From Rhodoluna sp. KAS3 (lineage in GTDB: Bacteria > Actinomycetota > Actinomycetes > Actinomycetales > Microbacteriaceae), in NCBI RefSeq assembly GCF_026000575.1, contig NZ_AP026910.1, positions 620,001 through 684,000 of the forward strand: a DNA stretch of 64,000 nt, in the 5' to 3' direction. The stretch's first letter is position 1, and the number at the start of each line of letters is the position of its first letter. The position numbers and the translations under genes were made by a program. Below are positions 10,285 through 19,861 of the stretch, piece by piece. The notes beneath the pieces were generated by a model that did not search any database, was not told the origin of the DNA, and saw only the letters and a program-made list of their open reading frames with translations.

Positions 10285-11585
10285 CAGTTGCGGCCCGCTT
10301 TCGCCAATTCGCCGTTTCTCACGGTTAGATAGCCACGATAGACCGTGTGGATCACTCGACCTGGTAGTTCCAATCCAACATAAGGATTGTTCACCGATTT
10401 CGAAGCCGACTCGGCAACAATTGTTCGCTTTGCGCTCGGGTCGATAAATGCGATGTTGGCTGCGTTGCCAATTTCGAGAGCCTGGCCAGCGTTCATATCA
10501 CGAGCAATCTTCGCAGGGTTAATTGACATGACTTCAGCCAAGCGGCTCCAGTTAGATCGGCCACTCTCAATCAGTACTTCCTGAGCTATGGAAGCGGCGG
10601 TTTCTAGCCCCAACATGCCGAATGCTGCTGCATTCCACTCGCAATCCTTGGCTTCAATCGGGTGTGGCGCGTGGTCAGTTGCAACGATGTCAATGGTTCC
10701 GTCGATCAATGCCTCACGGAGTGCTTCCACGTCTTTTTGAGTTCGAAGCGGCGGGTTCACTTTGTATACGGCATCGTAAGAGCGAACCAATTCATCGGTA
10801 AGTAAAAGGTGGTGAGGGGTTACTTCAGCAGTCACCTTGATTCCGCGTGCCTTAGCCCATCTTACGATTTCTACCGAGCCGGCCGTTGAAAGGTGGCAAA
10901 TGTGAATTCTTGAGTCGACGTGCTCAGCGAGTAGCACATCGCGCGCGATTATCGACTCTTCTGCCACACTTGGCCAGCCGGTAAGTCCAAGTTCCGCCGA
11001 AACAGCACCCTCATTCATCTGGGCGCCTTCGGTCAAGCGAGGCTCTTGAGCATGCTGTGCAATGACACCATCAAAGGCCTTGACGTATTCAAGGGCGCGG
11101 CGCATGATTACCGGGTCGTGGACGCACTTGCCATCGTCAGAAAAGACTTTGACCTGGGCCTTGGAATTGGCCATGGCTCCAAGCTCGGCCATTTGCTTGC
11201 CTTCGAGTCCTACGGTTACCGCACCAATTGGGTAAACATCGGCGTAGCCGGCTTCGCGACCCAAGGCGGCTACCTGCTCAACAACTCCAGCGGTGTCAGC
11301 AACTGGACTGGTGTTTGCCATTGCGTGAACCGCAGTGTAGCCACCCATCGCTGCTGCCTGGGTTCCGGTCAGAACGGTTTCGCTCTGCTCAAATCCAGGC
11401 TCACGAAGGTGAGTGTGCAGATCAACGAATCCAGGCAATGCAACCAGGCCCGCACAGTCGATGCGCTCAGCATCCGAGCTTTCTAAGCCAACGCCAATCG
11501 CAGAAATTCGGTCTTCGCTGACTTCAATGTCAGATACCGTGCCATCGGCAAGTTTCGCGTTTACAAAAAGGTACTTAGTTGACAT
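10284..11585 (-). CDS. pyrC: Dihydroorotase
   Basis: Third step of UMP synthesis: cyclises carbamoyl aspartate to dihydroorotate. With the ATG at 11585 the protein is 433 residues, the usual length for the class I enzyme. Metal ligands are visible: [11 protein letters not shown] (His57, His59) and ATDHAPH near residue 305. The start overlaps the end of pyrB by 11 bp; the upstream extension of the frame runs antiparallel to nothing useful and lies inside pyrB. It belongs to the amidohydrolase superfamily and, from its operon, is the biosynthetic dihydroorotase and not a hydantoinase. Confidence 0.97.
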   Translation of the reverse strand: MSTKYLFVNAKLADGTVSDIEVSEDRISAIGVGLESSDAERIDCAGLVALPGFVDLHTHLREPGFEQSETVLTGTQAAAMGGYTAVHAMANTSPVADTAGVVEQVAALGREAGYADVYPIGAVTVGLEGKQMAELGAMANSKAQVKVFSDDGKCVHDPVIMRRALEYVKAFDGVIAQHAQEPRLTEGAQMNEGAVSAELGLTGWPSVAEESIIARDVLLAEHVDSRIHICHLSTAGSVEIVRWAKARGIKVTAEVTPHHLLLTDELVRSYDAVYKVNPPLRTQKDVEALREALIDGTIDIVATDHAPHPIEAKDCEWNAAAFGMLGLETAASIAQEVLIESGRSNWSRLAEVMSINPAKIARDMNAGQALEIGNAANIAFIDPSAKRTIVAESASKSVNNPYVGLELPGRVIHTVYRGYLTVRNGELAKAGRN

Positions 11586-12537
11586 CGTTGGCCCTTTCGC
11601 CAGAGAGGAGGGAATACAGAACTGCCATGCGAACAGAAACACCGTTCGCGACCTGTTCCAGCACGGTTGACTGTGGCGAATCAGCTGAGATGGCATCAAT
11701 TTCTAGCCCGCGGTTCATTGGTCCGGGGTGCATGACTATTGAATTTGGCTTGAGTCTCTTCAAGCGGTCCGAATTGAAACCCCAGATTCTTGAGTACTCG
11801 CGCTCTGATGGAAAGTAAGAAGCATTCATGCGCTCGGCTTGAACGCGAAGCATCATTACAACATCCGGCTTCTCGTTGTCTAGCACGTCATCGAGGGAAT
11901 AGTGAATTTTGGCCTGCCAATTTGACGGATTTGCCGGCAGCAAGGTTGGCGGTGCGACAAAATGCACTTCAGCGCCGAGAGTGTTGAGTAGCAATAGGTT
12001 AGATCTGGCGACACGCGAGTGAAGTACATCGCCGACGATTGCAACTCTCAGGCCTGACAGGTCCTTGCCAGTGCTCGCACTTCCATGAAAACGCTTTCGC
12101 ATGGTGAATGCATCCAGCAGAGCCTGGGTTGGGTGCTCGTGTGTTCCATCTCCGGCGTTGACGATGGCCCCATTTATCCAGCCGCTGTGCGCAAGAACAT
12201 TGGCAGCTCCCGATGCTGAGTGCCTGATTACCACTGCGTCGGCCCCCATAGCTTCAAGGGTCTGAGCAGTATCCTTGAGGCTCTCCCCCTTGGACACACT
12301 GGAACCCTTGGCAGAAAAGTTGATTACGTCTGCCGAAAGTCGTTTTGCAGCCAATTCGAATGAGATTCGGGTTCGTGTCGAATCCTCAAAAAACAGGTTT
12401 ACGACGGTTTTACCTCGGAGAGTCGGAAGCTTCTTGATCTCGCGATCGTTTACATCCGACATTCCCTCGGCGATGTCCAAAATCTCGACGGCCTGGTCAC
12501 GACTTAAATCGGCGCCCGACAACAGGTTACGAATCAT
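11575..12537 (-). CDS. pyrB: Aspartate carbamoyltransferase catalytic subunit
   Basis: Condenses carbamoyl phosphate with aspartate, the committed step of pyrimidine synthesis. At 320 residues it has the normal size. The carbamoyl-phosphate loop STRTR lies at residues 53-57 within [13 protein letters not shown], and the aspartate-side [11 protein letters not shown] motif follows. No pyrI regulatory subunit gene is present, which is normal for a PyrR-regulated operon. The ATG overlaps the pyrR TGA (ATGA). Confidence 0.98.
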   Translation of the reverse strand: MIRNLLSGADLSRDQAVEILDIAEGMSDVNDREIKKLPTLRGKTVVNLFFEDSTRTRISFELAAKRLSADVINFSAKGSSVSKGESLKDTAQTLEAMGADAVVIRHSASGAANVLAHSGWINGAIVNAGDGTHEHPTQALLDAFTMRKRFHGSASTGKDLSGLRVAIVGDVLHSRVARSNLLLLNTLGAEVHFVAPPTLLPANPSNWQAKIHYSLDDVLDNEKPDVVMMLRVQAERMNASYFPSEREYSRIWGFNSDRLKRLKPNSIVMHPGPMNRGLEIDAISADSPQSTVLEQVANGVSVRMAVLYSLLSGERANDVN

Positions 12538-13088
12538 CCTTCAATCACCACGGCATTCTCATTGTCAGTCTCGCTTAGGCGCACACTGATTCGTTCTTCT
12601 CTTGAAGTAGGTAGGTTCTTTCCAACAAAATCCGCACGGATAGGCAGCTCGCGGTGACCCCGATCAACCAAGACGGCAAGTTTCACCGCTCGCGGTCTTC
12701 CAAAATCATTGAGTGCGTCAAGTGCGGCGCGAATGGTGCGTCCGCTAAACAAAACATCATCGACCAAGACCACAACCTTGTCATCGATGCCCTGCTGCGG
12801 GATGTGAGTTTCGGTTACCGGACGGGTCGGGTTTGAGGCAAGGTCATCGCGGTACATTGTGATGTCTAGGCGGCCAAGAAGGTCTTCAACCAAAATTCCA
12901 GGTTCAGTTCTGGCAATAACTTCAGCGATTCGTTCGGCCAGCCAAACGCCGCGGGTTGGGATACCCAAAATCACTAGATTTGCTGAGCCACTCTTCTGCA
13001 TAGCAGTGTTGGCTTCAAGAATTTCGTGTGCGATACGCGTGACTGCGCGATTGATATCGTCACTACTCAAGACGGTGCGTGAAGACAC
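12534..13088 (-). CDS. pyrR: PyrR, UMP-responsive RNA-binding regulator / uracil phosphoribosyltransferase
   Basis: Binds pyr mRNA in response to UMP and lowers pyrimidine gene expression; it also resembles phosphoribosyltransferases. The PRPP loop [12 protein letters not shown] lies at about residues 107-118. I start it at the GTG at 13088 (184 residues) because an AAGGAGG ribosome binding site ends 5 nt before it; the in-frame GTG two codons upstream (13094) would overlap that site. It is first in the operon, directly downstream of the RNA hairpin it should bind, implying autoregulation. Confidence 0.96.
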   Translation of the reverse strand: MSSRTVLSSDDINRAVTRIAHEILEANTAMQKSGSANLVILGIPTRGVWLAERIAEVIARTEPGILVEDLLGRLDITMYRDDLASNPTRPVTETHIPQQGIDDKVVVLVDDVLFSGRTIRAALDALNDFGRPRAVKLAVLVDRGHRELPIRADFVGKNLPTSREERISVRLSETDNENAVVIEG

Positions 13089-13132
13089 GCCCACCTCCTT
13101 CTCTGCCTCTCTGGACAGCCTTAAAGGATGTT
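13089..13132 (-). promoter_or_regulatory. PyrR-binding RNA element overlapping the pyrR ribosome binding site
   Basis: The predicted 44-nt leader contains the PyrR binding-loop signature TCCAGAGAGGC known from Bacillus pyr attenuators. On the minus strand, CTG-T-CC pairs with GG-CAG around an AGAGA loop (upper stem), and upstream TCCTT can pair with AAGGA of the ribosome binding site AAGGAGG (lower stem). There is no T-run, so it is not an attenuator of transcription; the arrangement fits PyrR blocking translation initiation, as reported for mycobacteria. Sequence and pairing are seen directly; the mechanism is inferred. Confidence 0.85.
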
Positions 13133-13138
13133 GGTTAA

Positions 13139-13144
13139 AGTCTA
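13139..13144 (-). promoter_or_regulatory. Candidate -10 element of the pyr operon
   Basis: TAGACT (TAnnnT) on the minus strand would place the transcription start near 13132, exactly at the 5' edge of the PyrR hairpin. No clear -35 hexamer lies 17 nt upstream. It sits in the 67-nt gap between nusB and pyrR. Confidence 0.5.
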
Positions 13145-13155
13145 CCAGTTAGGCC

Positions 13156-13575
13156 TTAGTTGGCGGCCTTTGTTGATGAGATTCTTGAAAGCAAACCGTT
13201 CACAAACGAGCCTGATTCATCGGTTGACAGCTCTTTCGCGAGCTCGACTGCTTCGTTGATTGCCACGCCATCGGGAACAGAGTCGTTGTGCAAGATTTCC
13301 CAAACGGCAACGCGCAGGATTGCGCGATCTAGGTTTGGCATACGATCCAAAGCCCATCCCTGCGAGTAGGTCTCTAGGAGGTCATCGATCTCGTCATGAT
13401 GTTCGATGACGCCCTCAACGATTTCGCGAGCATAGCCAAAGATTGCGTCCTGATTCTGACGATCCGCAGCCAGGTTCGCAACCTCGTCCAGCAGCAACAG
13501 CGGAGAAATCTTACGAATATCGGCCGCGAAAACAGCATCTACAGCGCGTTTGCGCGCTTTAGTTCTGGCGCTCAA
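13156..13575 (-). CDS. nusB: Transcription antitermination protein NusB
   Basis: RNA-binding partner of NusE/S10 in rRNA antitermination. The 139-residue all-helical protein opens with SARTKARKRAVDAVF, matching the NusB KARKRA signature, and contains GYAREIVEGV and the D-R-AILRVAVWEI segment (about 80-95). The start codon is TTG at 13575, four bases after the efp stop, so translation is probably coupled to efp. The efp-nusB-pyrR order is common in actinobacteria and firmicutes. Confidence 0.95.
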   Translation of the reverse strand: MSARTKARKRAVDAVFAADIRKISPLLLLDEVANLAADRQNQDAIFGYAREIVEGVIEHHDEIDDLLETYSQGWALDRMPNLDRAILRVAVWEILHNDSVPDGVAINEAVELAKELSTDESGSFVNGLLSRISSTKAAN

Positions 13576-13579
13576 CTGA

Positions 13580-14143
13580 TTAGTCAGTCACGCGGCCGAG
13601 GTAGTCACCGGTGCGGGTGTCTACGCGGACCTTGGTGTTGTTCTCTAGGAACAGAGGTACTTGAATCTGAAGACCGGTCTCAACGGTTGCTGGCTTGGTG
13701 CCACCGCTCGAACGGTCACCCTGTAGGCCAGGCTCGGTGTAGGTGACCATTAGAACAACCGATGCTGGAAGCTCAACGTAGATTGGGTTGCCTTCATGCA
13801 TAGCCACAACTGCCTCTTGGTTTTCAAGGAGGTAGTTGACTGCGTCGCCAACGGTGGCCTCATTAAGAGTGATCTGGTCGTAGGTTTCGGCATCCATGAA
13901 GATGAAGCCTTCACCATCGTTGTACAAGTAGGTCATGTTGCGCTTGTCAACGTTGGCGGTCTCAACCTTTACGCCAGCGTTGAAGGTCTTGTCGACAACT
14001 TTGCCGGTCATGACGTTCTTGAGCTTTGAGCGTACGAAAGCTGCACCTTTTCCAGGCTTAACGTGCTGGAATTCGACGACAGCCCATAGCTGCCCCTCGA
14101 TGTTAAGAACCATGCCGTTCTTTAGGTCATTTGAAGTAGCCAT
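13580..14143 (-). CDS. efp: Translation elongation factor P
   Basis: Relieves ribosome stalling at polyproline stretches. Starting at the ATG at 14143 the protein is 187 residues, the standard length; three upstream in-frame codons are ignored. The three-barrel fold is indicated by the N-terminal KOW-like domain, and the tip loop that enters the peptidyl-transferase centre reads KPGKGAAF, with Lys32 at the position modified in some bacteria. No modification gene is in this window. An intrinsic terminator lies upstream, so efp-nusB should have its own promoter in the 37-nt space, though no good -10 box is visible. Confidence 0.97.
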   Translation of the reverse strand: MATSNDLKNGMVLNIEGQLWAVVEFQHVKPGKGAAFVRSKLKNVMTGKVVDKTFNAGVKVETANVDKRNMTYLYNDGEGFIFMDAETYDQITLNEATVGDAVNYLLENQEAVVAMHEGNPIYVELPASVVLMVTYTEPGLQGDRSSGGTKPATVETGLQIQVPLFLENNTKVRVDTRTGDYLGRVTD

Positions 14144-14180
14144 GACGATCAATCACTCGTTTCAGGTGTTAGTTTGGGGC

Positions 14181-14209
14181 AAAAAAATAGCGGGACCGAA
14201 TCCCTGCGG
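14181..14209 (-). terminator. Intrinsic terminator after aroQ
   Basis: On the minus strand GCAGGGA-TTCGG-TCCCGC forms a short G+C-rich stem (one bulged A), followed by TATTTTTTT. It separates the rpsD-aroQ operon from efp. Confidence 0.85.
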
Positions 14210-14235
14210 ATTTAGTCTACCGAAGGCGAGCTCAG

Positions 14236-14670
14236 TTAGCGAGTTAGCTGGCGCAAAGCAAGCAGGTATGAATCCACGCCGAAACCAGCAATTACACCGC
14301 TTGCAACACCTGAAATTACGCTGGTGTGGCGAAACTCCTCGCGGGTGTGCGGGTTGCTCAAGTGAACCTCAATCAGCTTTAGGCCAGCCTTAGTGATTTG
14401 CACGGCGGCATCGCGAAGCGCATACGAGTAGTGGGTGAAAGCCGCAGGGTTTAGCACTACGTCACTCTGAGTGTCCACGGCCTCGTGAATCCAAGCAATC
14501 AGCTGCGATTCGCTGTCAGTCTGTCTGGTTTCGGCGGTCAGTCCCAGCAAATTAGCCTCTGATTCAACTGCCCGGGTTAGTCCGGCAAAATCCATGGCGC
14601 CGTAAATGTCGGGTTCGCGAGAACCAAGGCGGCCTAGGTTTGGGCCATTGAGTACCAGAACTTTTCTCAT
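14236..14670 (-). CDS. aroQ: 3-dehydroquinate dehydratase, type II
   Basis: Third step of the shikimate pathway. The 144-residue protein opens with LVLNGPNLGRLGSREPDIYG, which includes the catalytic Tyr23 and the flexible lid; the NPAAFTHYS and IEVHLSN motifs supply the active-site His residues. It is the last gene of the rpsD-aroQ operon, 21 nt after aroB, and is followed by a terminator. Typical dodecameric type II enzyme; no relation to the type I (aroD) enzyme. Confidence 0.97.
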   Translation of the reverse strand: MRKVLVLNGPNLGRLGSREPDIYGAMDFAGLTRAVESEANLLGLTAETRQTDSESQLIAWIHEAVDTQSDVVLNPAAFTHYSYALRDAAVQITKAGLKLIEVHLSNPHTREEFRHTSVISGVASGVIAGFGVDSYLLALRQLTR

Positions 14671-14691
14671 GCGACTAGGTTACCTTGAGGG

Positions 14692-15768
14692 CTAGACAAT
14701 CTCTTGGAAGGCTGCGTGAAGGAGTTCAGGTGCCGGGGCCGTCATAATTGTCGGTTTACCGATTGCATCCAAGACCACAAAGCGGAGCGTTCCGGCTCGA
14801 GTTTTCTTGTCTCGCTGCATTGTCTCTTGCAGCTGACTCCATTTGTGCGGGTCGTAAGAAATCGGCAGACCGAGAAGGGTCAAAACGCTGCGGTGGCGGT
14901 CGACAACGTCATCGGACAAGCGGCCGGCAAGTCGAGCCAATTCAGCTACGAAAACCATGCCGATTGAGATGGCAGCGCCGTGACGCCACTTGTATCGCTC
15001 GGCGTGCTCGATTGCGTGGCCCAGAGTGTGGCCGTAGTTCAGGATTTCACGCATTCCAGCCTCCTTGAAATCAGAACCAACTACGCGTGCCTTTATGGCC
15101 ACAGAGCGCTCGATGATCTCGCGGAAAGCATCTGAATTTGGATCAGTGGCAACCGCTACATCGGCCTCGATTAGCTCGAGAATGCGTTCGTCGGCGATGA
15201 AGCCGTACTTTACGACCTCACCGAATCCGGCGAGAATTTCGTTCTTAGCCAGGCTCACTAACGTGTCCAAATCAATGATCACGGCTGCCGGAGCGTAGAA
15301 ACATCCGACTAGGTTTTTGCCCTCTGATGTATTGATACCGGTTTTGCCACCGATTGCTGCGTCAACCATTCCTAGCAGGGTGGTTGGAACCTGAATTAGT
15401 TTTACTCCGCGCAACCAGGTTGCAGCAACGAAACCGGCCAGGTCAGTGGTTGAACCGCCGCCAAATCCGACTACAGCGTCTGTTCTGGTGAAGTCAGCCT
15501 GGCCCATGATTCCCCAGCAGAACGCTGCTACCTCGACCCGCTTGGCATCCTCACTGTCAGGAACCCCAGCCAGGATGGCCTCATATCCAGCTGTAACCAA
15601 AGTTTCTCGAAGAAGTTCAGCACTCGCGCTCAGCGCAACGGGGTGAACGATCAGAACCTTTGCAACGTCCTTGCCGAGTGCCAAGGGTACCTCGCCCAGG
15701 AGGGCACGGCCGATGATGATGTCGTAAGGGCTGTCACCGTTCACGGTGATTCGAGTGATGTCAGTCAT
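14692..15768 (-). CDS. aroB: 3-dehydroquinate synthase
   Basis: Second shikimate-pathway step, NAD- and metal-dependent. The 358-residue protein has the GFGGGSTTDLAGFVAATW NAD-binding signature, PTTLLGMVDAAIGGKTGIN, and the metal ligands in the GHTLGHAIEH motif. It starts at an ATG that overlaps the end of aroK by 8 bp, consistent with translational coupling within the aroE-C-K-B-Q cluster. Confidence 0.97.
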   Translation of the reverse strand: MTDITRITVNGDSPYDIIIGRALLGEVPLALGKDVAKVLIVHPVALSASAELLRETLVTAGYEAILAGVPDSEDAKRVEVAAFCWGIMGQADFTRTDAVVGFGGGSTTDLAGFVAATWLRGVKLIQVPTTLLGMVDAAIGGKTGINTSEGKNLVGCFYAPAAVIIDLDTLVSLAKNEILAGFGEVVKYGFIADERILELIEADVAVATDPNSDAFREIIERSVAIKARVVGSDFKEAGMREILNYGHTLGHAIEHAERYKWRHGAAISIGMVFVAELARLAGRLSDDVVDRHRSVLTLLGLPISYDPHKWSQLQETMQRDKKTRAGTLRFVVLDAIGKPTIMTAPAPELLHAAFQEIV

Positions 15769-16267
15769 TGATATCCAGTTTCTCGCGAATTTCGGCGATG
15801 GTAGCAGCTAGTGGTTGACCCGAGGTGTTCACTTCGATGTCGGCTAGTTTTTCGTAGGTTGACCGTCGTGAATCATAAATGCGGCGCCAGTCAGAGAGGC
15901 CATTCTTCAGAAGCGGCCGATTGCCATTTCGAAGGCGTGAGCCCATGTGCTTACCGTCGGTCGACAGATAAATAACGGTTGCCTTGCCCAACTCGGCTTG
16001 GTTTCTTTCGCTCAGCACTGCCCCGCCGCCCGTAGCTACGATTCCAGGTTGTGAAAGCGCCTTTTTGACAGCGATTTCCTCGATTTCGCGGAAAGCTGAC
16101 TCGCCACGACTTTCGAAGATTTCGCTAATCGAGCCATGCTCGTCCGTGATCAGGCTATCCGTGTCGGTAAATGGAAGCTCAAGAATCTTCGCTAGTTTCC
16201 GCCCAACCGTTGTCTTACCGACACCCATTGGGCCAATCAGCACGATTACCTGGCTTTTGTCAGGCAT
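15761..16267 (-). CDS. aroK: Shikimate kinase
   Basis: Phosphorylates shikimate. Starting at the ATG at 16267 gives 168 residues, the normal size, with Walker A GPMGVGKTT at residues 12-20, the shikimate-binding D and R residues (TDTDSLI, ESAFREIE) and the GGGAV motif. A single base separates it from the aroC stop (TAA C ATG). The longer upstream open frame lies inside aroC and is not used. Confidence 0.96.
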   Translation of the reverse strand: MPDKSQVIVLIGPMGVGKTTVGRKLAKILELPFTDTDSLITDEHGSISEIFESRGESAFREIEEIAVKKALSQPGIVATGGGAVLSERNQAELGKATVIYLSTDGKHMGSRLRNGNRPLLKNGLSDWRRIYDSRRSTYEKLADIEVNTSGQPLAATIAEIREKLDIND

Positions 16268-16268
16268 G

Positions 16269-17471
16269 TTAGTCGCGAGAATCGAAAGACTTAAGTACTT
16301 CTGGGATGCTGGCGAGGTAACTGTGCAGGTTGCGCTTGGTCTCCTCCAGCGAGTCTCCACCGAACTTCTCCAAAACCGAATTGGCCAAAACAAGTGCAAC
16401 CATGGCCTCAGCAACCACACCGGCAGCTGGTACAGCGCAAACGTCTGATCGCTGGTGGTGTGCTTTTGCAGCTTCGCCGGTAGCTACATCGATGGTGGCC
16501 AAAGCCTTAGGGATTGTCGAAATTGGCTTCATTGCAGCACGGACGCGAAGTACTTCGCCGTTGCTCATTCCACCCTCAATACCACCAGCGCGGTGGGACA
16601 AACGGCGCACTACGCCCTGACCATCGCGCTCAATCTCATCGTGTGCGACCGAGCCGCGGCGGCGCGCGGTTTCAAAACCGTCGCCAACTTCAACGCCCTT
16701 GATGGCCTGAATTCCCATCAGTGCAGCTGCCAGTTGCGCGTCAAGGCGGCGATCCCAGTGAACAAAAGTTCCCAAGCCTGGCGGCAGGCCGTAGACCAGA
16801 GTCTCAACTACGCCACCAAGGGTGTCTCCATCCTTGTGGCACTCGTCAACCTCGGCCACCATAGCAGCCGAAACCTCTGGATTGAACGCGCGCATAGGGT
16901 CTTGATCGATGGCGAAAATGTCGTCAGGGGTTGGAACCGGCAGGTCGCTGCTGGCCATAACTTGCCCGATGCCGACCGTGTGAGTGATTAGGCGAATACC
17001 AAGCTCGTTCAGGAAGCTTGAAGCGACGGCTCCCAAAGCCACGCGTGCCGCAGTTTCGCGTGCGCTGGCACGCTCCAGTACCGGGCGGCTGTCGAGGAAT
17101 CCGTACTTCTGCATACCTGTGAAGTCTGCGTGGCCAGGTCGAGGTCTGGTCAACGCCTCGGCGCGGGCGCCGGTGAGTTTGTCGGCGGCTACAGGGTCGG
17201 CTGACATTACGTCCTGCCACTTTGGCCACTCAGTATTTGCAACGGTGATCGCTACCGGTCCGCCCATGGTGAATCCATGTCTTACTCCACCAGAGAGTGA
17301 GACCTCATCCTGCTCGAACTTCATTCGGGCGCCACGACCATAACCAAGGCGTCGGCGTGCAAGTGCATCCGCAACATCTGAGGTGGTGATCGGTACTCCG
17401 GCTGGCAGGCCTTCTAGAACGGCAACGAGCTCAGGCCCGTGCGACTCCCCTGCGGTGATCCAACGTAACAT
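16269..17471 (-). CDS. aroC: Chorismate synthase
   Basis: Final shikimate-pathway step, converting EPSP to chorismate with reduced flavin. The 400-residue protein opens with [14 protein letters not shown], a canonical signature, and has RPGHADF, the [12 protein letters not shown]-like segment ([12 protein letters not shown]) and the [16 protein letters not shown]-terminal motif. It lies 45 nt after aroE. The spacer shows only a weak GAGAG ribosome binding site. Confidence 0.98.
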   Translation of the reverse strand: MLRWITAGESHGPELVAVLEGLPAGVPITTSDVADALARRRLGYGRGARMKFEQDEVSLSGGVRHGFTMGGPVAITVANTEWPKWQDVMSADPVAADKLTGARAEALTRPRPGHADFTGMQKYGFLDSRPVLERASARETAARVALGAVASSFLNELGIRLITHTVGIGQVMASSDLPVPTPDDIFAIDQDPMRAFNPEVSAAMVAEVDECHKDGDTLGGVVETLVYGLPPGLGTFVHWDRRLDAQLAAALMGIQAIKGVEVGDGFETARRRGSVAHDEIERDGQGVVRRLSHRAGGIEGGMSNGEVLRVRAAMKPISTIPKALATIDVATGEAAKAHHQRSDVCAVPAAGVVAEAMVALVLANSVLEKFGGDSLEETKRNLHSYLASIPEVLKSFDSRD

Positions 17472-17516
17472 TCGTCAATTCTCTCATAGGTGTTGCACAG
17501 TTCGGTTAGGTGAACC

Positions 17517-18359
17517 CTAATCAGATACCGAACGGCGCATAGCCTCGACTACAGCAATTTCATTTGGCAACTCTTGTGACGGGTTGCCGCTCCTAAAAAT
17601 GCGAATTTGTGCCACTGCCTGCCAAATAAGCATCTCAAAACCGCTCGCAACCTGGCCACCACGATTGATCCAAAGTGAAGCAATTTTGCTTGGCCATGGG
17701 CTGTAGGCAACGTCTAGGAGTAAGCCATTCGGCTTCCAGAGGCTAAGTTTTTCGAGTTCTTCAGCCTGAGCGTCCATCGCGTGGGCTGGGACGGTGCTGA
17801 CCACCAAATCGGCTGAGGCGATTGTGTTCACCAGTCCCCAAATTCTCGAAGTCTTTAGCCCTAGGGATTTAGCAAAATTCAAGAGGTCTTTGCGAGTTTT
17901 GGGATTCCGTGCATGGACTTTTACTTTTGAACCCGGTGCAAGCTTGGCAATGGCGGCGATTGCCGAGGTAGCCGTTGCACCAGATCCAATAACCAAACTA
18001 GTATCGATTGGCGTGAAAGTTCGTTCTCGCACAGCCTGGTAGATGCCGAACACGTCAGTGTTGTAACCATGCCAAGTGCCCTTTTCGTCGCGCACCAGAG
18101 TGTTGGTAGCGCCGGTTTGCTTCGCAAATTCGTCTAGGTCGTCGGCAAACCTGGTGGCTTCTTCTTTCAGCGGCATGGTTACGCTGAAACCATCCCAAGG
18201 ATCCTCTAAACCACCGATAAAGGTGCGAAGAAAGCCTTTATTTACCTCTGCCCTGCCGTAGGCCCAATCCTCACCAAGCACCCGATAAGCGGCTAGGTGG
18301 ATTGTTGGAGACTTTGAATGCTCAATTGGTTGCCCTAAGACGGCGAATTTCTTACTCAT
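17517..18359 (-). CDS. aroE: Shikimate dehydrogenase
   Basis: Reduces 3-dehydroshikimate to shikimate with NADPH. At 280 residues it is of normal length. Substrate-binding motif HSKSPTIHLAAY (about 13-24) and VTMPLKEEA (catalytic Lys) are visible; the Rossmann part carries VIGSGATATSAI in place of the strict GAGG(A/S)R form, and an NPKTRKD basic stretch suits NADPH. The ATG overlaps mltG by 8 bp. The N-terminal signature makes confusion with quinate dehydrogenase unlikely in this operon. Confidence 0.95.
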   Translation of the reverse strand: MSKKFAVLGQPIEHSKSPTIHLAAYRVLGEDWAYGRAEVNKGFLRTFIGGLEDPWDGFSVTMPLKEEATRFADDLDEFAKQTGATNTLVRDEKGTWHGYNTDVFGIYQAVRERTFTPIDTSLVIGSGATATSAIAAIAKLAPGSKVKVHARNPKTRKDLLNFAKSLGLKTSRIWGLVNTIASADLVVSTVPAHAMDAQAEELEKLSLWKPNGLLLDVAYSPWPSKIASLWINRGGQVASGFEMLIWQAVAQIRIFRSGNPSQELPNEIAVVEAMRRSVSD

Positions 18360-19401
18360 ATTCAGGGTTTTCCATCATCCAGGCCAACCATTGCGCAACG
18401 GCGCGCTCGTGCTCGGCCAGGGTCTCACTGAAGACAGTTTCTCCGGTCTCAAGATTTATGGTGCAGAAGTAGAACCAGTCGCCGTCGGCAGGATTCAGGG
18501 CTGCATCAATTGCTAATGCTCCGGGCGCACTAATTGGTCCAATAGGAAGTCCTGGATACAGGTAGGTGTTGTATCCGTTGTCGTTAGCACGCTCTTCATC
18601 GGTGGTGCTCACGGTGTTGCCACCAACGCCATAACTGACTGTGGCATCGGACTGAAACGCCATGTTGGCATTGAGGCGATTGTAAAAAGTTCTAGACACT
18701 TTGAAGAAATCGGGCTCGAGGCGCGCCTCTTTTTGAATGATTGAGGCCATGGTCAGAATCTCGTGTACCTCGTCGGCTGGAATGCCAAAGCGGTCGATTT
18801 CCTGATTCATCCGGTCAACCATCGCCTGCAAAATGCTCTGCGCGGATTCATTCGGGCCGAACGAATAGGTTGCCGGAAAAAGGTAACCCTCGATACTTGG
18901 CAAATTAGCTGAAAGCCCAAATAATTCGGGCTGTTCGAATAGATCCTGGAATTCAGCAAGGGGAATACCGGTGTCGGTGCTGAGCGTCTTAAAGATCACC
19001 GATGCTCGGAGCCCCTCACGAATAATCGTGCGATTGGCTACAACGCTACTTGGGTCGGCTAACGCGGCTAGCGCTTGGCTCGAACTCATCTGAAGCTTGA
19101 GCCGGTAGGTACCAGGGTAAAAACTCGGATTAGTCTCGAGGATTAGCTTGTAGGTGGTCTGAAAGCTTTTGACAACTCCAGCATCGACCAAGGCTTGGGC
19201 CACATCTGAGCCATCAAAACCCTCTTCGATGGTGATGAGTGCCTCGCCTTGACCAGGACCAGAGAAGTCGTTTCCTAAAATTTGTTCAATACCGGCCCGG
19301 ATAGCGCCACGGTTGGCATATGCGGTGACACCGCCCAATACCAAGGCCAGAACAGCGATGGCGGCGATTATCCGGCGACGGATAAAGGTCTTATTAGTCA
19401 T
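18352..19401 (-). CDS. mltG: Endolytic murein transglycosylase MltG
   Basis: Membrane-anchored lytic transglycosylase that cuts nascent peptidoglycan glycan strands. I start at the ATG at 19401 (349 residues), preceded by a GAGGA ribosome binding site; a TTG one codon upstream is less likely. An RRRII basic patch precedes a transmembrane helix (about 10-28). The YceG-like domain follows, with the catalytic Glu in the TMASIIQKEA motif, and the PGLPIGPISAPG segment near the C-terminus. It overlaps ruvX by 8 bp. The alaS-ruvX-mltG-aroE order is widespread in actinobacteria. Confidence 0.95.
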   Translation of the reverse strand: MTNKTFIRRRIIAAIAVLALVLGGVTAYANRGAIRAGIEQILGNDFSGPGQGEALITIEEGFDGSDVAQALVDAGVVKSFQTTYKLILETNPSFYPGTYRLKLQMSSSQALAALADPSSVVANRTIIREGLRASVIFKTLSTDTGIPLAEFQDLFEQPELFGLSANLPSIEGYLFPATYSFGPNESAQSILQAMVDRMNQEIDRFGIPADEVHEILTMASIIQKEARLEPDFFKVSRTFYNRLNANMAFQSDATVSYGVGGNTVSTTDEERANDNGYNTYLYPGLPIGPISAPGALAIDAALNPADGDWFYFCTINLETGETVFSETLAEHERAVAQWLAWMMENPEYE

Positions 19402-19861
19402 CAAGGTCCTCTAAAGATTTGCCAGCAAATTCGCCGGTACTGCGCTCGATCTGCAGGGCGTTCTCCAAGATTACTGTCGCCGCAACCTGATCAATGATTT
19501 TTCGGCCATTCTTTGAATTTTTGCCGGATGCACGCAAAGCGGCAGTTGCCGAAACCGTAGTTAGTCTTTCATCGACAAACCGTACCGGGCAGTTAACCAT
19601 GTTTTGAAGCGTTGCTCCAAATCGGATGGCATCCTGGGTCGAGGCGGTGGGTTTGCCCGCCATGTTGAGTGGAAGACCAACGTAAATTACCACTAGGTCT
19701 TCACCATCGGTAAGCTTCAAAACCTCTTGGCAGCTGTCCTCCAGAGATTCCTTGCGAACGGCATTACCCAGGCCTGATGCCAAGATCGCATGGAAGTCAC
19801 TGATGGCAACGCCTACCCGGACGGTGCCAACGTCGACGCCAAGTCGGCGACCGCTAAGCAC
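19394..19861 (-). CDS. ruvX: Holliday junction resolvase-like protein RuvX (YqgF family)
   Basis: RNase H-fold protein of the YqgF/RuvX family, linked to 16S rRNA 5'-end maturation and to junction resolution. The 155-residue protein has the first catalytic Asp in GVDVGTVRVGVA, VGLPLNMAGKPT, and the FVDERLTT motif. It starts with GTG at 19861, overlapping the alaS stop by one base (TAGTG). Family is sure; which of the proposed activities dominates cannot be told from sequence. Confidence 0.93.
   Translation of the reverse strand: MLSGRRLGVDVGTVRVGVAISDFHAILASGLGNAVRKESLEDSCQEVLKLTDGEDLVVIYVGLPLNMAGKPTASTQDAIRFGATLQNMVNCPVRFVDERLTTVSATAALRASGKNSKNGRKIIDQVAATVILENALQIERSTGEFAGKSLEDLDD

Noticed and set aside
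16455-16991. 178-codon plus-strand open frame
   Set aside because: Antisense shadow of aroC with no recognisable domain.
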